This document shows positions 1 through 5,799 of a stretch of DNA of 9,884 nucleotides, piece by piece. The notes beneath the pieces are model-generated. The model saw only the letters and a program-made list of their open reading frames with translations. It did no database searches and was not told where the DNA came from. Positions within the stretch are counted from its first letter, which is position 1. Each line of letters begins with the position of its first letter. Location of the stretch: contig CAIZNF010000222.1 in NCBI GenBank assembly GCA_903934275.1, positions 1 to 9,884 on the forward strand, written 5' to 3'. The position numbers and the translations under genes are program-made. The DNA comes from an uncultured Nitrosomonadales bacterium (lineage in GTDB: Bacteria; Pseudomonadota; Gammaproteobacteria; Burkholderiales; Gallionellaceae).

Positions 1-126
1 CGTATGGTGCTCAATCTGTTTCGCACCGATACGTCAAAGCGAAAAGTTGGCATCCCAACCAAACGTATCCTCGCGGCATCTTCGGATTCATACCGTGAAG
101 CATTGCTTGGTTTCGGGGAAATTTGA
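1..126 (+). CDS. C-terminal end of a probable ISAs1-like transposase (partial)
   Basis: Frame 1 is open from the window edge to a TGA at 124-126 and encodes about 41 residues: an opening RMVLNLFRTDTSKRKVG, then a basic stretch (PTKRILAAS), then SYREALLGFGEI at the end. The pattern of a helix ending in LNL, a short DTS-type linker, basic KR residues and a short aliphatic tail resembles the C-termini of ISAs1-family DDE transposases as I remember them. The catalytic domain lies outside the window, so this rests on a short tail only. The gene runs in the same direction as the phage genes but is not of phage origin. It overlaps, in another frame, the false upstream extension of the protease ORF. 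It could alternatively be the end of an unrelated phage morphogenesis protein. Confidence 0.5.
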   Translation, partial: RMVLNLFRTDTSKRKVGIPTKRILAASSDSYREALLGFGEI

Positions 127-139
127 TGCGATTGCCCTG
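1..139 (+). mobile_element. Probable right end of an insertion sequence
   Basis: If the frame ending at 126 is a transposase, the element should end shortly after its stop. The stretch 121-139 (ATTTGATGCGATTGCCCTG) ends in CTG and would read inward as CAGGGCAATCGC, plausible for an ISAs1-type terminal repeat. The left end and target duplication are outside the window, so the exact border is inferred. The following 140-202 has a C-run, a small GGAAC/GTTCC palindrome and no recognisable gene or ribosome binding site. Confidence 0.35.
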
Positions 140-202
140 ACCCACCCCCCCGGAACTTGTTCCGCCTTAACTCCCCGTTCGTGTTCCGTCAAAATGCGGT
201 CC

Positions 203-1321
203 ATGAACAAATCAATCCAAATCTTTAAGCCTGGGAAGCACGTCGCGATGAGCGGTGCGGCTTTGTCGTTTTCCGAAACTGATCTGGCCGCGACCGCTGC
301 GGCTTACGATCCGGCCAAGCACGAGGCGGCGCTGGTGGTCGGCCACCCCAAGCACGACGACCCGGCTTACGGTTGGGTCGGTAAGCTGTCGTTTATCGAT
401 GGCGCGCTGGAGGTCGAGCCTGTCCAGGTCAACCCCGAGTTTGCCGAGATGGTCAGGAGCGGCGCGTTCAAGAAAATCAGCGCGGCGTTCTATTCCCCCG
501 ATTCCCCCAGTAATCCCACGCCCGGCATCTATGCGCTCAAACACGTCGGGTTTTTGGGTGCCGCCGCCCCCGCCGTCAAGGGGCTGCGTCAGCCGGAATT
601 CGCCGGGAGCGAGGAGGGTGTGATCGTGTTTTCGGAATGGGACGATGTGGATAACGCCAGTCTGTGGCGAGGTCTGCGCGAATGGTTCATCGGCAAGTTC
701 GGTTTAGGTGAGGCCGATAAGGTGATCCCCAGCTACCAGGTGAAATCTCTGGAGCAAGGCGCGCGGGATGAATTGAATAAGGCGCAAGCCGAACCCGCCG
801 TGGCAGTCGCCCCGGCTTTTACCGAACCCCAACCAAAAGGAGAAACCATGTCTGCTGAAGACAGGGCGCGGCTCGCTGCGCTCGAAACAGAAAACGCGGC
901 TTTGAAAGCGAAAGAAGTCGCATTCGCCGAGGCCGAGAAAAAGCGCGCTGCAGATGCGCGCCATACCGAACACGCCGCCTTCGCGGAAGGGTTGGTTAAA
1001 GCTGGGACGTTGCTGCCCGCGCAAAAGGATGTGGCCGTGGCCACGCTGGATTTTATGGTTGGGCAGGAAACTACCGTTGAATTCGGCGAGGGCGATGCCA
1101 AGAAGCCGCTGGTCGATGCGTTCAAGGGTTTTCTGCAAGCCATGCCTAAGCAAGTCGAGTTCGGCGAAAAGGCCGGAAACGACAAGGGTGCTGTGCTGGA
1201 CACCGAAGATTCTAACGCCGTGGCCGCGAAGGCGATCGAGTTTCAGGGGTCGGAAGCCAAGGCCGGTCGCACGATCTCGGTCACTGCCGCTGTTCATCAT
1301 GTAACCAAAGGGAGCAAGTAA
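203..1321 (+). CDS. Mu gpI-like prohead protease with C-terminal scaffold region
   Basis: The 372-residue product matches the phage protease family that starts with a KSIQIFKPGKH-type motif and has VVGHPKHDDPAYGWV and the FKKISAAFYSPDSP / LKHVGFLGAAAPAVKGL blocks in its first 190 residues. In Mu-like phages this enzyme matures the prohead by cleaving the scaffold, and often itself. The C-terminal part (from about residue 216) is Ala/Glu/Lys rich and predicted to be coiled coil, as expected of a scaffold. I chose ATG 203 because homologues begin at this motif. The frame stays open upstream to an ATG at 47, but that lies in the transposase tail. No clear ribosome binding site precedes 203, so the native upstream context may have been lost to the IS. 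It is followed after two bases by the decoration gene. Confidence 0.85.
   Translation: MNKSIQIFKPGKHVAMSGAALSFSETDLAATAAAYDPAKHEAALVVGHPKHDDPAYGWVGKLSFIDGALEVEPVQVNPEFAEMVRSGAFKKISAAFYSPDSPSNPTPGIYALKHVGFLGAAAPAVKGLRQPEFAGSEEGVIVFSEWDDVDNASLWRGLREWFIGKFGLGEADKVIPSYQVKSLEQGARDELNKAQAEPAVAVAPAFTEPQPKGETMSAEDRARLAALETENAALKAKEVAFAEAEKKRAADARHTEHAAFAEGLVKAGTLLPAQKDVAVATLDFMVGQETTVEFGEGDAKKPLVDAFKGFLQAMPKQVEFGEKAGNDKGAVLDTEDSNAVAAKAIEFQGSEAKAGRTISVTAAVHHVTKGSK
835..850 (+). promoter_or_regulatory. Internal ribosome binding site and start inside the protease gene
   Basis: AAGGAG at 837-842 sits five bases before an in-frame ATG at 848. It is the best Shine-Dalgarno of the first 2 kb and has no reason to be there unless it starts the nested scaffold protein. 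Confidence 0.75.
848..1321 (+). CDS. Nested in-frame scaffold protein (Mu Z / lambda Nu3-like arrangement)
   Basis: This is a 157-residue product in the same frame as the protease, starting MSAEDRARLAALETENAAL after a strong AAGGAG. The first 50 residues form a heptad-like coiled coil (LAALETENAALKAKEVAFAE), followed by a helical region and a polar tail with the conserved-looking SEAKAGRTISVTAAV near the end. In Mu and lambda the scaffold is made from an internal start inside the protease gene, so the shared C-terminus can guide the protease into the prohead and be degraded there. Function is inferred from position and composition. The internal start is seen directly. Confidence 0.7.
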   Translation: MSAEDRARLAALETENAALKAKEVAFAEAEKKRAADARHTEHAAFAEGLVKAGTLLPAQKDVAVATLDFMVGQETTVEFGEGDAKKPLVDAFKGFLQAMPKQVEFGEKAGNDKGAVLDTEDSNAVAAKAIEFQGSEAKAGRTISVTAAVHHVTKGSK

Positions 1322-1323
1322 AC

Positions 1324-2124
1324 ATGGAAAGAAATATTCAGAGCTACAAGGCAGGCGGCACGGTCAACCCGCGCCGCTTCGTGAAGATGGGTGCGGCGGA
1401 CGGTTATGCCATTCAGGCGACCAGTGGCGCGGCCACCCTCATCGGTATTTCCGAGCAAGTGGTCGGCTCCAGCACCGATAACACGGCGGCGGCGGAAGCT
1501 GTATTCGACGCGATCAAGGGCGATCAGGCAATGCTGGAGCTGGGCGATACCGTTACGCGCGGCCAGTATCTGACTGCCGATGCAAACGGCAAGGGTATTC
1601 CCGCCGTGATCGTGGCTGGCACCCCGCTGTATGTCGGCGCGTATGCCGAAGAATCCGGCGTGGTGGGCGATCATATTCTAGTGACGCTGATGCCGTGCGT
1701 GATCGCCAACGATACCGGTATCGTGACGGCCAATATCACGGTCAGCACCGCCGAGCTGTTGGCGCTGAACGCGACTCCGAAGCAATTGGTCGCCGCACCC
1801 GGTGCAGGTAAGGCGTTGATCCTGATCGATGCGCAATTCAATTTACCCTACAACTCGGCGGCTTATGCCGGGATCGCGGCGGGCGAAGATTTGGAAATCC
1901 GTTACACCGACGGCAGCGGTGCGCTGGTCGCCACGGTAGAAACCACCGGCTTCCTCGACGCTGTCGCTTCGGCGCACCGCCATGTTTATCCGGCTTCGGC
2001 TGCGGCCATCGTCCCTGCGGACAATGCCGCGCTGGTGCTCGATCTGGCCTCCGCCGAAATCACCACCGGCAACAGCCCGCTGAAAGTGCGGGTGCGTTAC
2101 CGCGAGATCACGCTGGCGCTTTAA
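1324..2124 (+). CDS. Capsid decoration/cement protein, two-domain
   Basis: 266 residues, preceded by AAAGGGAG about nine bases upstream of the ATG. Residues 1-125 look like the small DUF2190-type capsid cement proteins: MERNIQSYKAGGTV, then GISEQVV, LGDTVTRGQYLTAD and a closing GDHILVTL. Residues from about 135 form a second beta-rich domain (TVSTAELLALNATPKQLVAA, YAGIAAGEDLEIRYTD, ITTGNSPLKVRVRYREI) that I associate with separate small proteins next to phage capsid genes. Both parts would sit on the outside of the head and stabilise it. Position between protease/scaffold and major capsid protein fits. The joining of the two domains in one chain is the unusual point. The precise role is inferred. 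Confidence 0.7.
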   Translation: MERNIQSYKAGGTVNPRRFVKMGAADGYAIQATSGAATLIGISEQVVGSSTDNTAAAEAVFDAIKGDQAMLELGDTVTRGQYLTADANGKGIPAVIVAGTPLYVGAYAEESGVVGDHILVTLMPCVIANDTGIVTANITVSTAELLALNATPKQLVAAPGAGKALILIDAQFNLPYNSAAYAGIAAGEDLEIRYTDGSGALVATVETTGFLDAVASAHRHVYPASAAAIVPADNAALVLDLASAEITTGNSPLKVRVRYREITLAL

Positions 2125-2197
2125 GCTTGTAGCTTGTGGCGGGTAGCGGGTAGCAAAACCGCATCCGCTACGGGCAACAAGCTACCCGCTACAAGCT
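2125..2197 (+). repeat. Heptamer-based inverted repeat, copy 1 (terminator-like)
   Basis: It starts directly after the decoration stop. The left arm is built of GTAGCTT / GTAGCGG units, the right arm of the complementary AGCTACC / AGCTACAA units (outermost AGCTTGTAGC against GCTACAAGCT). A run of five T follows the right arm, so in RNA it could act as a leaky terminator or 3'-end stabiliser. It belongs to the same family as 3290-3375 and 5328-5463. Confidence 0.8.
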
Positions 2198-2226
2198 ATT
2201 TTTATTAACACAGGAGATTTTCAAAG

Positions 2227-3288
2227 ATGAAAAATTTAACCAGATTTTTAAGCATGATGTGGGTCGCAGTGGTGGCCTTCTCGGTTTCGTGTTTCGAGCG
2301 TGCGCACACCGCGCTGTTTGGTTACATGCACCGCCAAGGCATGATCTTGTGCGTGGCAGCGCCTTTCCCGGTTACCCCCCAACTGCAAGCTATCGCGCTG
2401 GCGTACCGCAACAACACGCTGATCGCCGATGCGGTATTGCCGCGCGTTCCGGTCGGGTTGCAATCGTTCAAATACATGAGCTACCCCAAGGGCCAGTTCA
2501 TGACCATCACCGAAACCCGCGTCGGGCGTAAATCCAAGCCCAACGAAGTCGAGTTCACCGGTACCGAGGTCAGCGATTCGACCAACGATGAAGCGCTGGA
2601 TGATGGCGTGCCGGTCAGCGATATCAATCTGGCGGCGGCGCAGGGCTTACCCGATCCTATCGGCCAGGCGGTGGAAGGCATCACCGATCTGCTGCTGCTC
2701 AAGCGCGAGGTGCGCACCGCCGCGCTGGTGTTTGGTGCGGGCAGCTACGCCGCCACCAACAAGAATACCGCACTGACCGGCACCACGCTGTGGAGCGCTT
2801 TTACCACCAGCGACCCGATCAACGACATCATCACCGGTCTGGATACCTGCCTGATGCGCCCGAACGTGGCGGTGATGGGCAACCAGGTCTCGTCTATCTT
2901 GCGTCGCCACCCGTCCATCCTGAAAGCCTACAACGGCAACGCCGGGGACACCGGAATCGTGCCGCTGCAATTTATCGCCGACCTATTCGACCTGGAAGAA
3001 GTGCTGGTCGGTCAGGGTTGGGTGAACACCGCCAAGAAAGGCCAGGCGGTGAATCTGTCGCGCGTGTGGGGCAAGAGCTTTGCTCTGATCTACCGCAATA
3101 AACTGGCCAACACCCAGCGCGGCGCGACGTTCGGCCTCACCGCGCAGTTCGGCCAGCGTATCGCCGGTTCCGAGTACGACAAGAACATCGGTATGCGCGG
3201 CGGCCAGACGGTGCGCGTCGGCGAATCGGTCAAGGAATTGCTGATGGCCAACGATCTGGGCTATTTGATCACGGACGCAATCGCTTAA
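2227..3288 (+). CDS. Phage major capsid protein
   Basis: 353 residues. The body from about residue 45 (APFPVTPQLQAIALAYRN, then ADAVLPRVPV, QSFKYMSY, VGRKSKPNEVEF, DPIGQAVEGITDLLLLKREVR, RPNVAVMGNQV, DLFDLEEVLVGQGWVN, GMRGGQTVRVGESVKEL) follows the major capsid family found in many Mu-like and related prophages. It forms the icosahedral shell. The ATG at 2227 has AGGAG (2211-2215) eleven bases upstream. A later in-frame ATG at 2341 lacks a good site. The first 40 residues are odd for a capsid: a basic start followed by a hydrophobic run (residues 7-22, FLSMMWVAVVAFSVSC) resembling a signal peptide or membrane segment. This is possibly a propeptide removed by the upstream protease. Heptamer palindromes flank the gene on both sides. 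Confidence 0.88.
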   Translation: MKNLTRFLSMMWVAVVAFSVSCFERAHTALFGYMHRQGMILCVAAPFPVTPQLQAIALAYRNNTLIADAVLPRVPVGLQSFKYMSYPKGQFMTITETRVGRKSKPNEVEFTGTEVSDSTNDEALDDGVPVSDINLAAAQGLPDPIGQAVEGITDLLLLKREVRTAALVFGAGSYAATNKNTALTGTTLWSAFTTSDPINDIITGLDTCLMRPNVAVMGNQVSSILRRHPSILKAYNGNAGDTGIVPLQFIADLFDLEEVLVGQGWVNTAKKGQAVNLSRVWGKSFALIYRNKLANTQRGATFGLTAQFGQRIAGSEYDKNIGMRGGQTVRVGESVKELLMANDLGYLITDAIA

Positions 3289-3289
3289 G

Positions 3290-3375
3290 TAAGCTGGTAG
3301 CTCGTAGCCTGTAGCCTGTAGTGGGTAGCAAACCGCTTCAGCTACCAGCTACCAGCTACCAGCTACCAGCTAACC
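3290..3375 (+). repeat. Heptamer-based inverted repeat, copy 2
   Basis: It begins two bases after the capsid stop. The left arm contains GTAGCTC, GTAGCCT, GTAGCCT and GTAGTGG units; the right arm contains four exact tandem copies of AGCTACC (a 7-bp period) plus a partial one. AGCTGGTAGCT at 3293-3303 is complementary to AGCTACCAGCT in the right arm. No T-run follows, so it is not an obvious intrinsic terminator. Confidence 0.8.
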
Positions 3376-3405
3376 ATGACCACGCTGCGCGTTCCCTCAC
3401 CTCAA

Positions 3406-3429
3406 TCCTCTCCCGCAAGCGGGCGAGGA
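3406..3429 (+). repeat. CCTCTCCC-type palindrome, copy 1
   Basis: An 11-bp arm TCCTCTCCCGC pairs with GCGGGCGAGGA across a two-base loop (AA), with one mismatch. The surroundings (CCCTCACCTCAA before it) match a widespread beta/gammaproteobacterial intergenic palindrome. It lies between the capsid heptamer repeat and the ribosome binding site of the DUF1320 gene. Here the loop is empty, unlike copy 2 at 5805-5856. Confidence 0.7.
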
Positions 3430-3450
3430 GGCAATGGAGAAAAACGTTAG

Positions 3451-3870
3451 ATGTCTTATGCCACCCAACAAAACCTGATCGACCGCTTCACCCAGCGCGA
3501 GCTGGCGCAGCTGACCGATACGACCAACTCCGGCGCGATTGATGCCGCCGTGGTGGCGGTTGCGCTGGCGGATGCCGATGCGGAGATCAATAGCTACATC
3601 GGCGCGCGTTACAGCTTGCCGCTCGCGCAAACGACCCCCGAGCTGGTGCGTCTGGCCAGCGACATCGCGCGTTATCGGCTGTGGGATGCGAGTGCATCGG
3701 AGGAGGTTAAAGCGCGCTACGACGACGCTGTTAAAAAATTGCGCGACGTGTCGAAAAACGTGGCCTCGCTGGGTATCGACCAGGCCAGCCAGCCGGTTGC
3801 CGAGGTAGGTGGCGTGCAAGTGAGTGCGGGTGGGCGGGTGTTTAACGCCGTGAATCTGGCGGATTACTGA
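3451..3870 (+). CDS. DUF1320 / Mu gp36-like head-tail protein
   Basis: 139 residues. The sequence opens SYATQQNLIDRFTQREL and contains INSYIGARYSLPL, LVRLASDIARYRLWD and a C-terminal VFNAVNLADY, all diagnostic of the DUF1320 (phage gp36) family, which lies next to gp37 in Mu-like phages and is thought to belong to the head-tail connector region. TGGAGA about ten bases upstream serves as ribosome binding site. Its TGA overlaps the next ATG by one base (TGATG at 3868-3872), so the two proteins are probably translationally coupled. Length is typical for the family. Confidence 0.88.
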   Translation: MSYATQQNLIDRFTQRELAQLTDTTNSGAIDAAVVAVALADADAEINSYIGARYSLPLAQTTPELVRLASDIARYRLWDASASEEVKARYDDAVKKLRDVSKNVASLGIDQASQPVAEVGGVQVSAGGRVFNAVNLADY

Positions 3871-4295
3871 TGTTGTCCGCAGCCAACCCGATCATGGCCA
3901 GGCTGACGGCCAATATGCCCGCCGGGACGAAGCTGTTTTTATCGGCCACGCTGGCGGCTGCATCCAAGAACGCCAACTTTGCACCGGCGGTGCATCTGGT
4001 GTTCGACGGCATCAAGCCGGGGCAGAATTTGGGGATGGGCAAGATTCAGGGCGTGGAAATTCGCTGGTTGCTGATGATCGTGGATCGTAACGTATCGGAT
4101 GCGCAAAGCGGCTGGCCCGCGCTGGAAAGTGCCAGCACCCTGACTAAAGCGGTGCTCGATGCGCTGCTCGGCTTCAAGCCGGACAGCAATCATACGCCGC
4201 TGGTGTTGGCCACCGCGCCGAGACATTCGGAAAACACCGGGCTGGCGTGGATGCCGCTGGCTTTTACGACGAATACAACCTGGAGAGGCGTTTGA
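3870..4295 (+). CDS. DUF1834 / Mu gp37-like tail-terminator type protein
   Basis: 141 residues. Position directly after DUF1320, size and the pattern of an N-terminal helix followed by a strand-rich middle (IRWLLMIVDRNVSD) and a helix (ASTLTKAVLDALLGF) fit the gp37/DUF1834 family, whose members resemble tail terminator or completion proteins. The C-terminus (GLAWMPLAFTTNTTWRGV) resembles the usual family ending in a beta strand. The start is set by the TGATG overlap with the previous gene, with no independent ribosome binding site, so coupling is likely. Assignment rests more on context than on motifs. Confidence 0.7.
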   Translation: MLSAANPIMARLTANMPAGTKLFLSATLAAASKNANFAPAVHLVFDGIKPGQNLGMGKIQGVEIRWLLMIVDRNVSDAQSGWPALESASTLTKAVLDALLGFKPDSNHTPLVLATAPRHSENTGLAWMPLAFTTNTTWRGV

Positions 4296-4296
4296 T

Positions 4297-4536
4297 ATGG
4301 CAAAGAAAGATTCAGTAGAGGCAAAATCCGCCCCTCACCCGGAACCTTTCCACGTTTGCGTGCAGCTTAAAAAATCGCACACCCACGCCGGGATAGATTA
4401 CGAGCCCGGCGACACGATCACCGGCATGGACAGATCTTCTGCCGACTGGTTGGTCGGCGAGGGTGTGTGCGAAGAACTTTTGCCCCGGCACCGGTGCAGC
4501 ATCATAGATGCGGCGGACTCACTTGTAGGAGCGTGA
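4297..4536 (+). CDS. Small phage protein (HTHAG..YEPGD type) with repeat-derived C-terminus
   Basis: 79 residues, starting one base after the previous stop; GGAGAGG at 4282-4288 serves as ribosome binding site. Residues 19-57 (HVCVQLKKSHTHAGIDYEPG, then DTITGMDRSSADWLVGEGV) match a small protein common in Mu-like prophages at this place (I believe DUF7210; function unknown to me). The tail after GVC is abnormal. Residues 59-65 are encoded by copy 1 of the 21-nt insert, and the last residues plus the TGA stop are encoded by the start of a REP palindrome. Removing 21 nt restores an uninterrupted frame, so the insertion did not cause a frameshift. Relatives usually end shortly after the GVxE region, so this tail is probably tolerated rather than functional. 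Confidence 0.65.
   Translation: MAKKDSVEAKSAPHPEPFHVCVQLKKSHTHAGIDYEPGDTITGMDRSSADWLVGEGVCEELLPRHRCSIIDAADSLVGA
4468..4494 (+). repeat. 21-nt insert element, copy 1 (with TGCG/GG borders)
   Basis: Copy with two substitutions from the consensus (GA exchanged to AG after TGCGA). Left border TGCG, right border GG. It lies inside the gene at 4297 and is read as EELLPRH. Confidence 0.8.
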
Positions 4537-4565
4537 TTCATCGCGCGATAAATCGCGCTCCTACA
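4524..4565 (+). repeat. REP-like inverted pair, copy 1
   Basis: TGTAGGAGCG at the left is complementary to CGCTCCTACA at the right, with a CGCGCGAT core between. The left arm supplies the TGA stop of the upstream gene (4534-4536). This REP has a short centre without the TTGCGGGG spacer and carries no insert. Confidence 0.85.
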
Positions 4566-4601
4566 GCTACCTATTCAATCACATTACAAGGAGCATAAAA
4601 C

Positions 4602-5327
4602 ATGGATTACTCATATTTGGGCGTTGGTAAAATCTACATGCGTATCGCGGGTGCAGCCGCCGCACTGGTTGAAATCGGCAACGCCTCACAGCTCGATTTG
4701 ACCCCGGTATCCGATCAAAAGGAGCTGGTGGACTACACCGCGCTGGGCGGCGGGTTGCAAAATTCCGTGCAGCGCGTCAAGTCGGTGGACTTGAGCTTTA
4801 TCGCCCACGATCTGTCGCCGGACAACCTCGCGCGCGGTTTGTGGGGCGGTGTCACGCCGATCACGACCGCAGCCGTCACGGCGGAAGCGGTCACCGCGCG
4901 CCTGGGCGGGCTGGTGCGCCTGGCCAATGTCGCCTCGGCGGTCAGCGCCGTCAAGAAAGGCGCGACCACTTTTGTGGCGGGCACGGATTACGAGGTGCGG
5001 GCGGGCGGTATTTTCATCTTCACCGCCGGGGCGATTGTGGAGGCCGACGCGCTGACGGTGGATTACACCAAGGCCGATGCGGATGTGGTGCAGGCGTTCG
5101 TGAATTCCTCGCAGGAATACGAGATGGTGTTCGAGGGGTTGAACGAGGCGCGCAGCGGCAAAGCGGTGGTCACGGATATCTACCGCGTGCGCCTGAGCGC
5201 GGCCAAGAAAATATCGCTGATCGGCGCGGATTACGCGGCGTTGGAAATCACCGGCAAGGTGCTCAAGGATTCCACCAAAACCGGCACCGGTATCAGTCAA
5301 TATTTCAAATCGACATTGGTTAGGTAA
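4602..5327 (+). CDS. Phage tail tube (major tail) protein
   Basis: 241 residues. AAGGAG at 4588-4593, eight bases before the ATG, gives it one of the strongest translation starts here, as expected for an abundant protein. The sequence starts MDYSYLGVGKIYMRIAG and contains GNASQLDLTPVSDQKELVDY, a middle insertion with FVAGTDYEVRAGGIFIF that looks like an Ig-like or strand-rich loop, and ends with IGADYAALEITGKVLKDST. This order (N-terminal strand, D-rich loop, closing strand with EITG) is that of tail tube proteins of long-tailed phages. It polymerises into the inner tail tube around the tape measure. Its location directly before the chaperone supports the call. No sheath gene is present. Confidence 0.8.
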   Translation: MDYSYLGVGKIYMRIAGAAAALVEIGNASQLDLTPVSDQKELVDYTALGGGLQNSVQRVKSVDLSFIAHDLSPDNLARGLWGGVTPITTAAVTAEAVTARLGGLVRLANVASAVSAVKKGATTFVAGTDYEVRAGGIFIFTAGAIVEADALTVDYTKADADVVQAFVNSSQEYEMVFEGLNEARSGKAVVTDIYRVRLSAAKKISLIGADYAALEITGKVLKDSTKTGTGISQYFKSTLVR

Positions 5328-5463
5328 GTAGCTTGTAGCTTGTAGCCAGAAAAGCTTGTAGCCGGTAGCTCGTAGCGGGTAGCCAAACAAAATCAAGAAC
5401 CCGCGCATGCGAGAAGCTTTTGCCCCGGCACCGGGCGGACAACGCCGCTACAAGCTACAAGCT
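5328..5463 (+). repeat. Heptamer-based inverted repeat, copy 3, split
   Basis: Left arm 5328-5384 has three tandem GTAGCTT-type units and further GTAGC units; right arm 5447-5463 is GCTACAAGCTACAAGCT. Between them lies a small palindrome CCCGC-GCAT-GCGGG that holds copy 2 of the 21-nt insert in its right arm. It begins directly after the tail tube stop. Confidence 0.75.
5408..5434 (+). repeat. 21-nt insert element, copy 2
   Basis: Identical to copy 5 over the element (AAGC variant), with a shared ATGCGAG start and a similar CGGACAA right flank. It sits in the loop of the heptamer inverted repeat. Removing the insert restores CCCGCGCATGCGGGG, a 5-bp stem with a GCAT loop. Confidence 0.85.
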
Positions 5464-5484
5464 TTCATCAGATAAAGGATAACT

Positions 5485-5799
5485 ATGCGCATCACTAAAA
5501 CAATCGAAACATCAGCCGGGACAACGGCTGTGCGGGAACTGACGGTGGGCGAGGTGCGGGCGTGGATGAAGGAGGCGGCTGGCCGCGCCGGGGGCGAGGT
5601 GGATGTGGTGGGCGAGATGTTGCTGGAGGATTGTTCTATCGCCGATCTGCTGCGTATGAGCGATTTGACGGATGCCGCCGCCGATAGCATGGGGCCATCC
5701 GAAATCAGAAAAATAGCCGATCTCGCGAAAGAGTTGAACCCGTATTTTTTCGGTCTGAGGTCGCGCCTGGTGGCGCTGGGCGCGACCATCAAAGCGTAA
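5485..5799 (+). CDS. Tail assembly chaperone (lambda gpG-like), frame 0 product
   Basis: 104 residues, AAGGAT upstream at 5475-5480. The sequence starts MRITKTIETSAGTTAVRELT, followed by VGEVRAWMKEA, LLEDCSIADLLRMSDLT and ELNPYFFGLRSRLVALGA. The RELTVGEVRAW and LEDCSIADLLRMSDLT blocks are typical of the chaperones encoded between tail tube and tape measure in Mu-like long-tailed phages. The chaperone binds the tape measure protein and recruits tube subunits but is absent from the virion. Near the end (codons 88-89) it contains a TTTTTTC slippery heptamer followed by a stem, so a fraction of ribosomes should continue in the -1 frame. Confidence 0.8.
   Translation: MRITKTIETSAGTTAVRELTVGEVRAWMKEAAGRAGGEVDVVGEMLLEDCSIADLLRMSDLTDAAADSMGPSEIRKIADLAKELNPYFFGLRSRLVALGATIKA
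5745..5787 (+). promoter_or_regulatory. Programmed -1 frameshift signal
   Basis: Slippery heptamer T TTT TTC at 5745-5751, positioned in frame as Tyr-Phe-Phe. A seven-base spacer (GGTCTGA) follows, then a perfect 9-bp stem GGTCGCGCC (5759-5767) / GGCGCGACC (5779-5787) with an 11-base loop. This is the classic layout. The -1 frame is open from here to 5999, whereas frame 0 stops at 5799. Confidence 0.75.

Noticed and set aside
47..202. Protease ORF extended upstream to an ATG at 47
   Set aside because: The extension overlaps the transposase tail in another frame, has no phage-like sequence, and homologues start at the KSIQIFKPG motif.
2125..2210. Heptamer repeat copy 1 as a strict terminator
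   Set aside because: The T-run is short and interrupted, and the capsid gene behind it has no clear promoter, so full termination is unlikely; kept as a repeat only.
3290..3375. CRISPR-like array from the tandem AGCTACC units
   Set aside because: The units are 7 bp with no spacers and form an inverted repeat; not a CRISPR.
3321..3542. A 73-codon + frame starting in the capsid downstream repeat
   Set aside because: It consists of heptamer and palindrome sequence and then overlaps DUF1320 in another frame.
5281..5290. CCGGCACCGG inside the tail tube gene as another insert copy
   Set aside because: Only ten bases match, it encodes the natural TGTG of the tail tube end, and the TGCGAGAA part is missing.
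4686..5408. 240-codon minus-strand ORF opposite the tail tube
   Set aside because: Composition is His/Arg/Gly rich, typical of an antisense shadow, and its start lies in repeat sequence.
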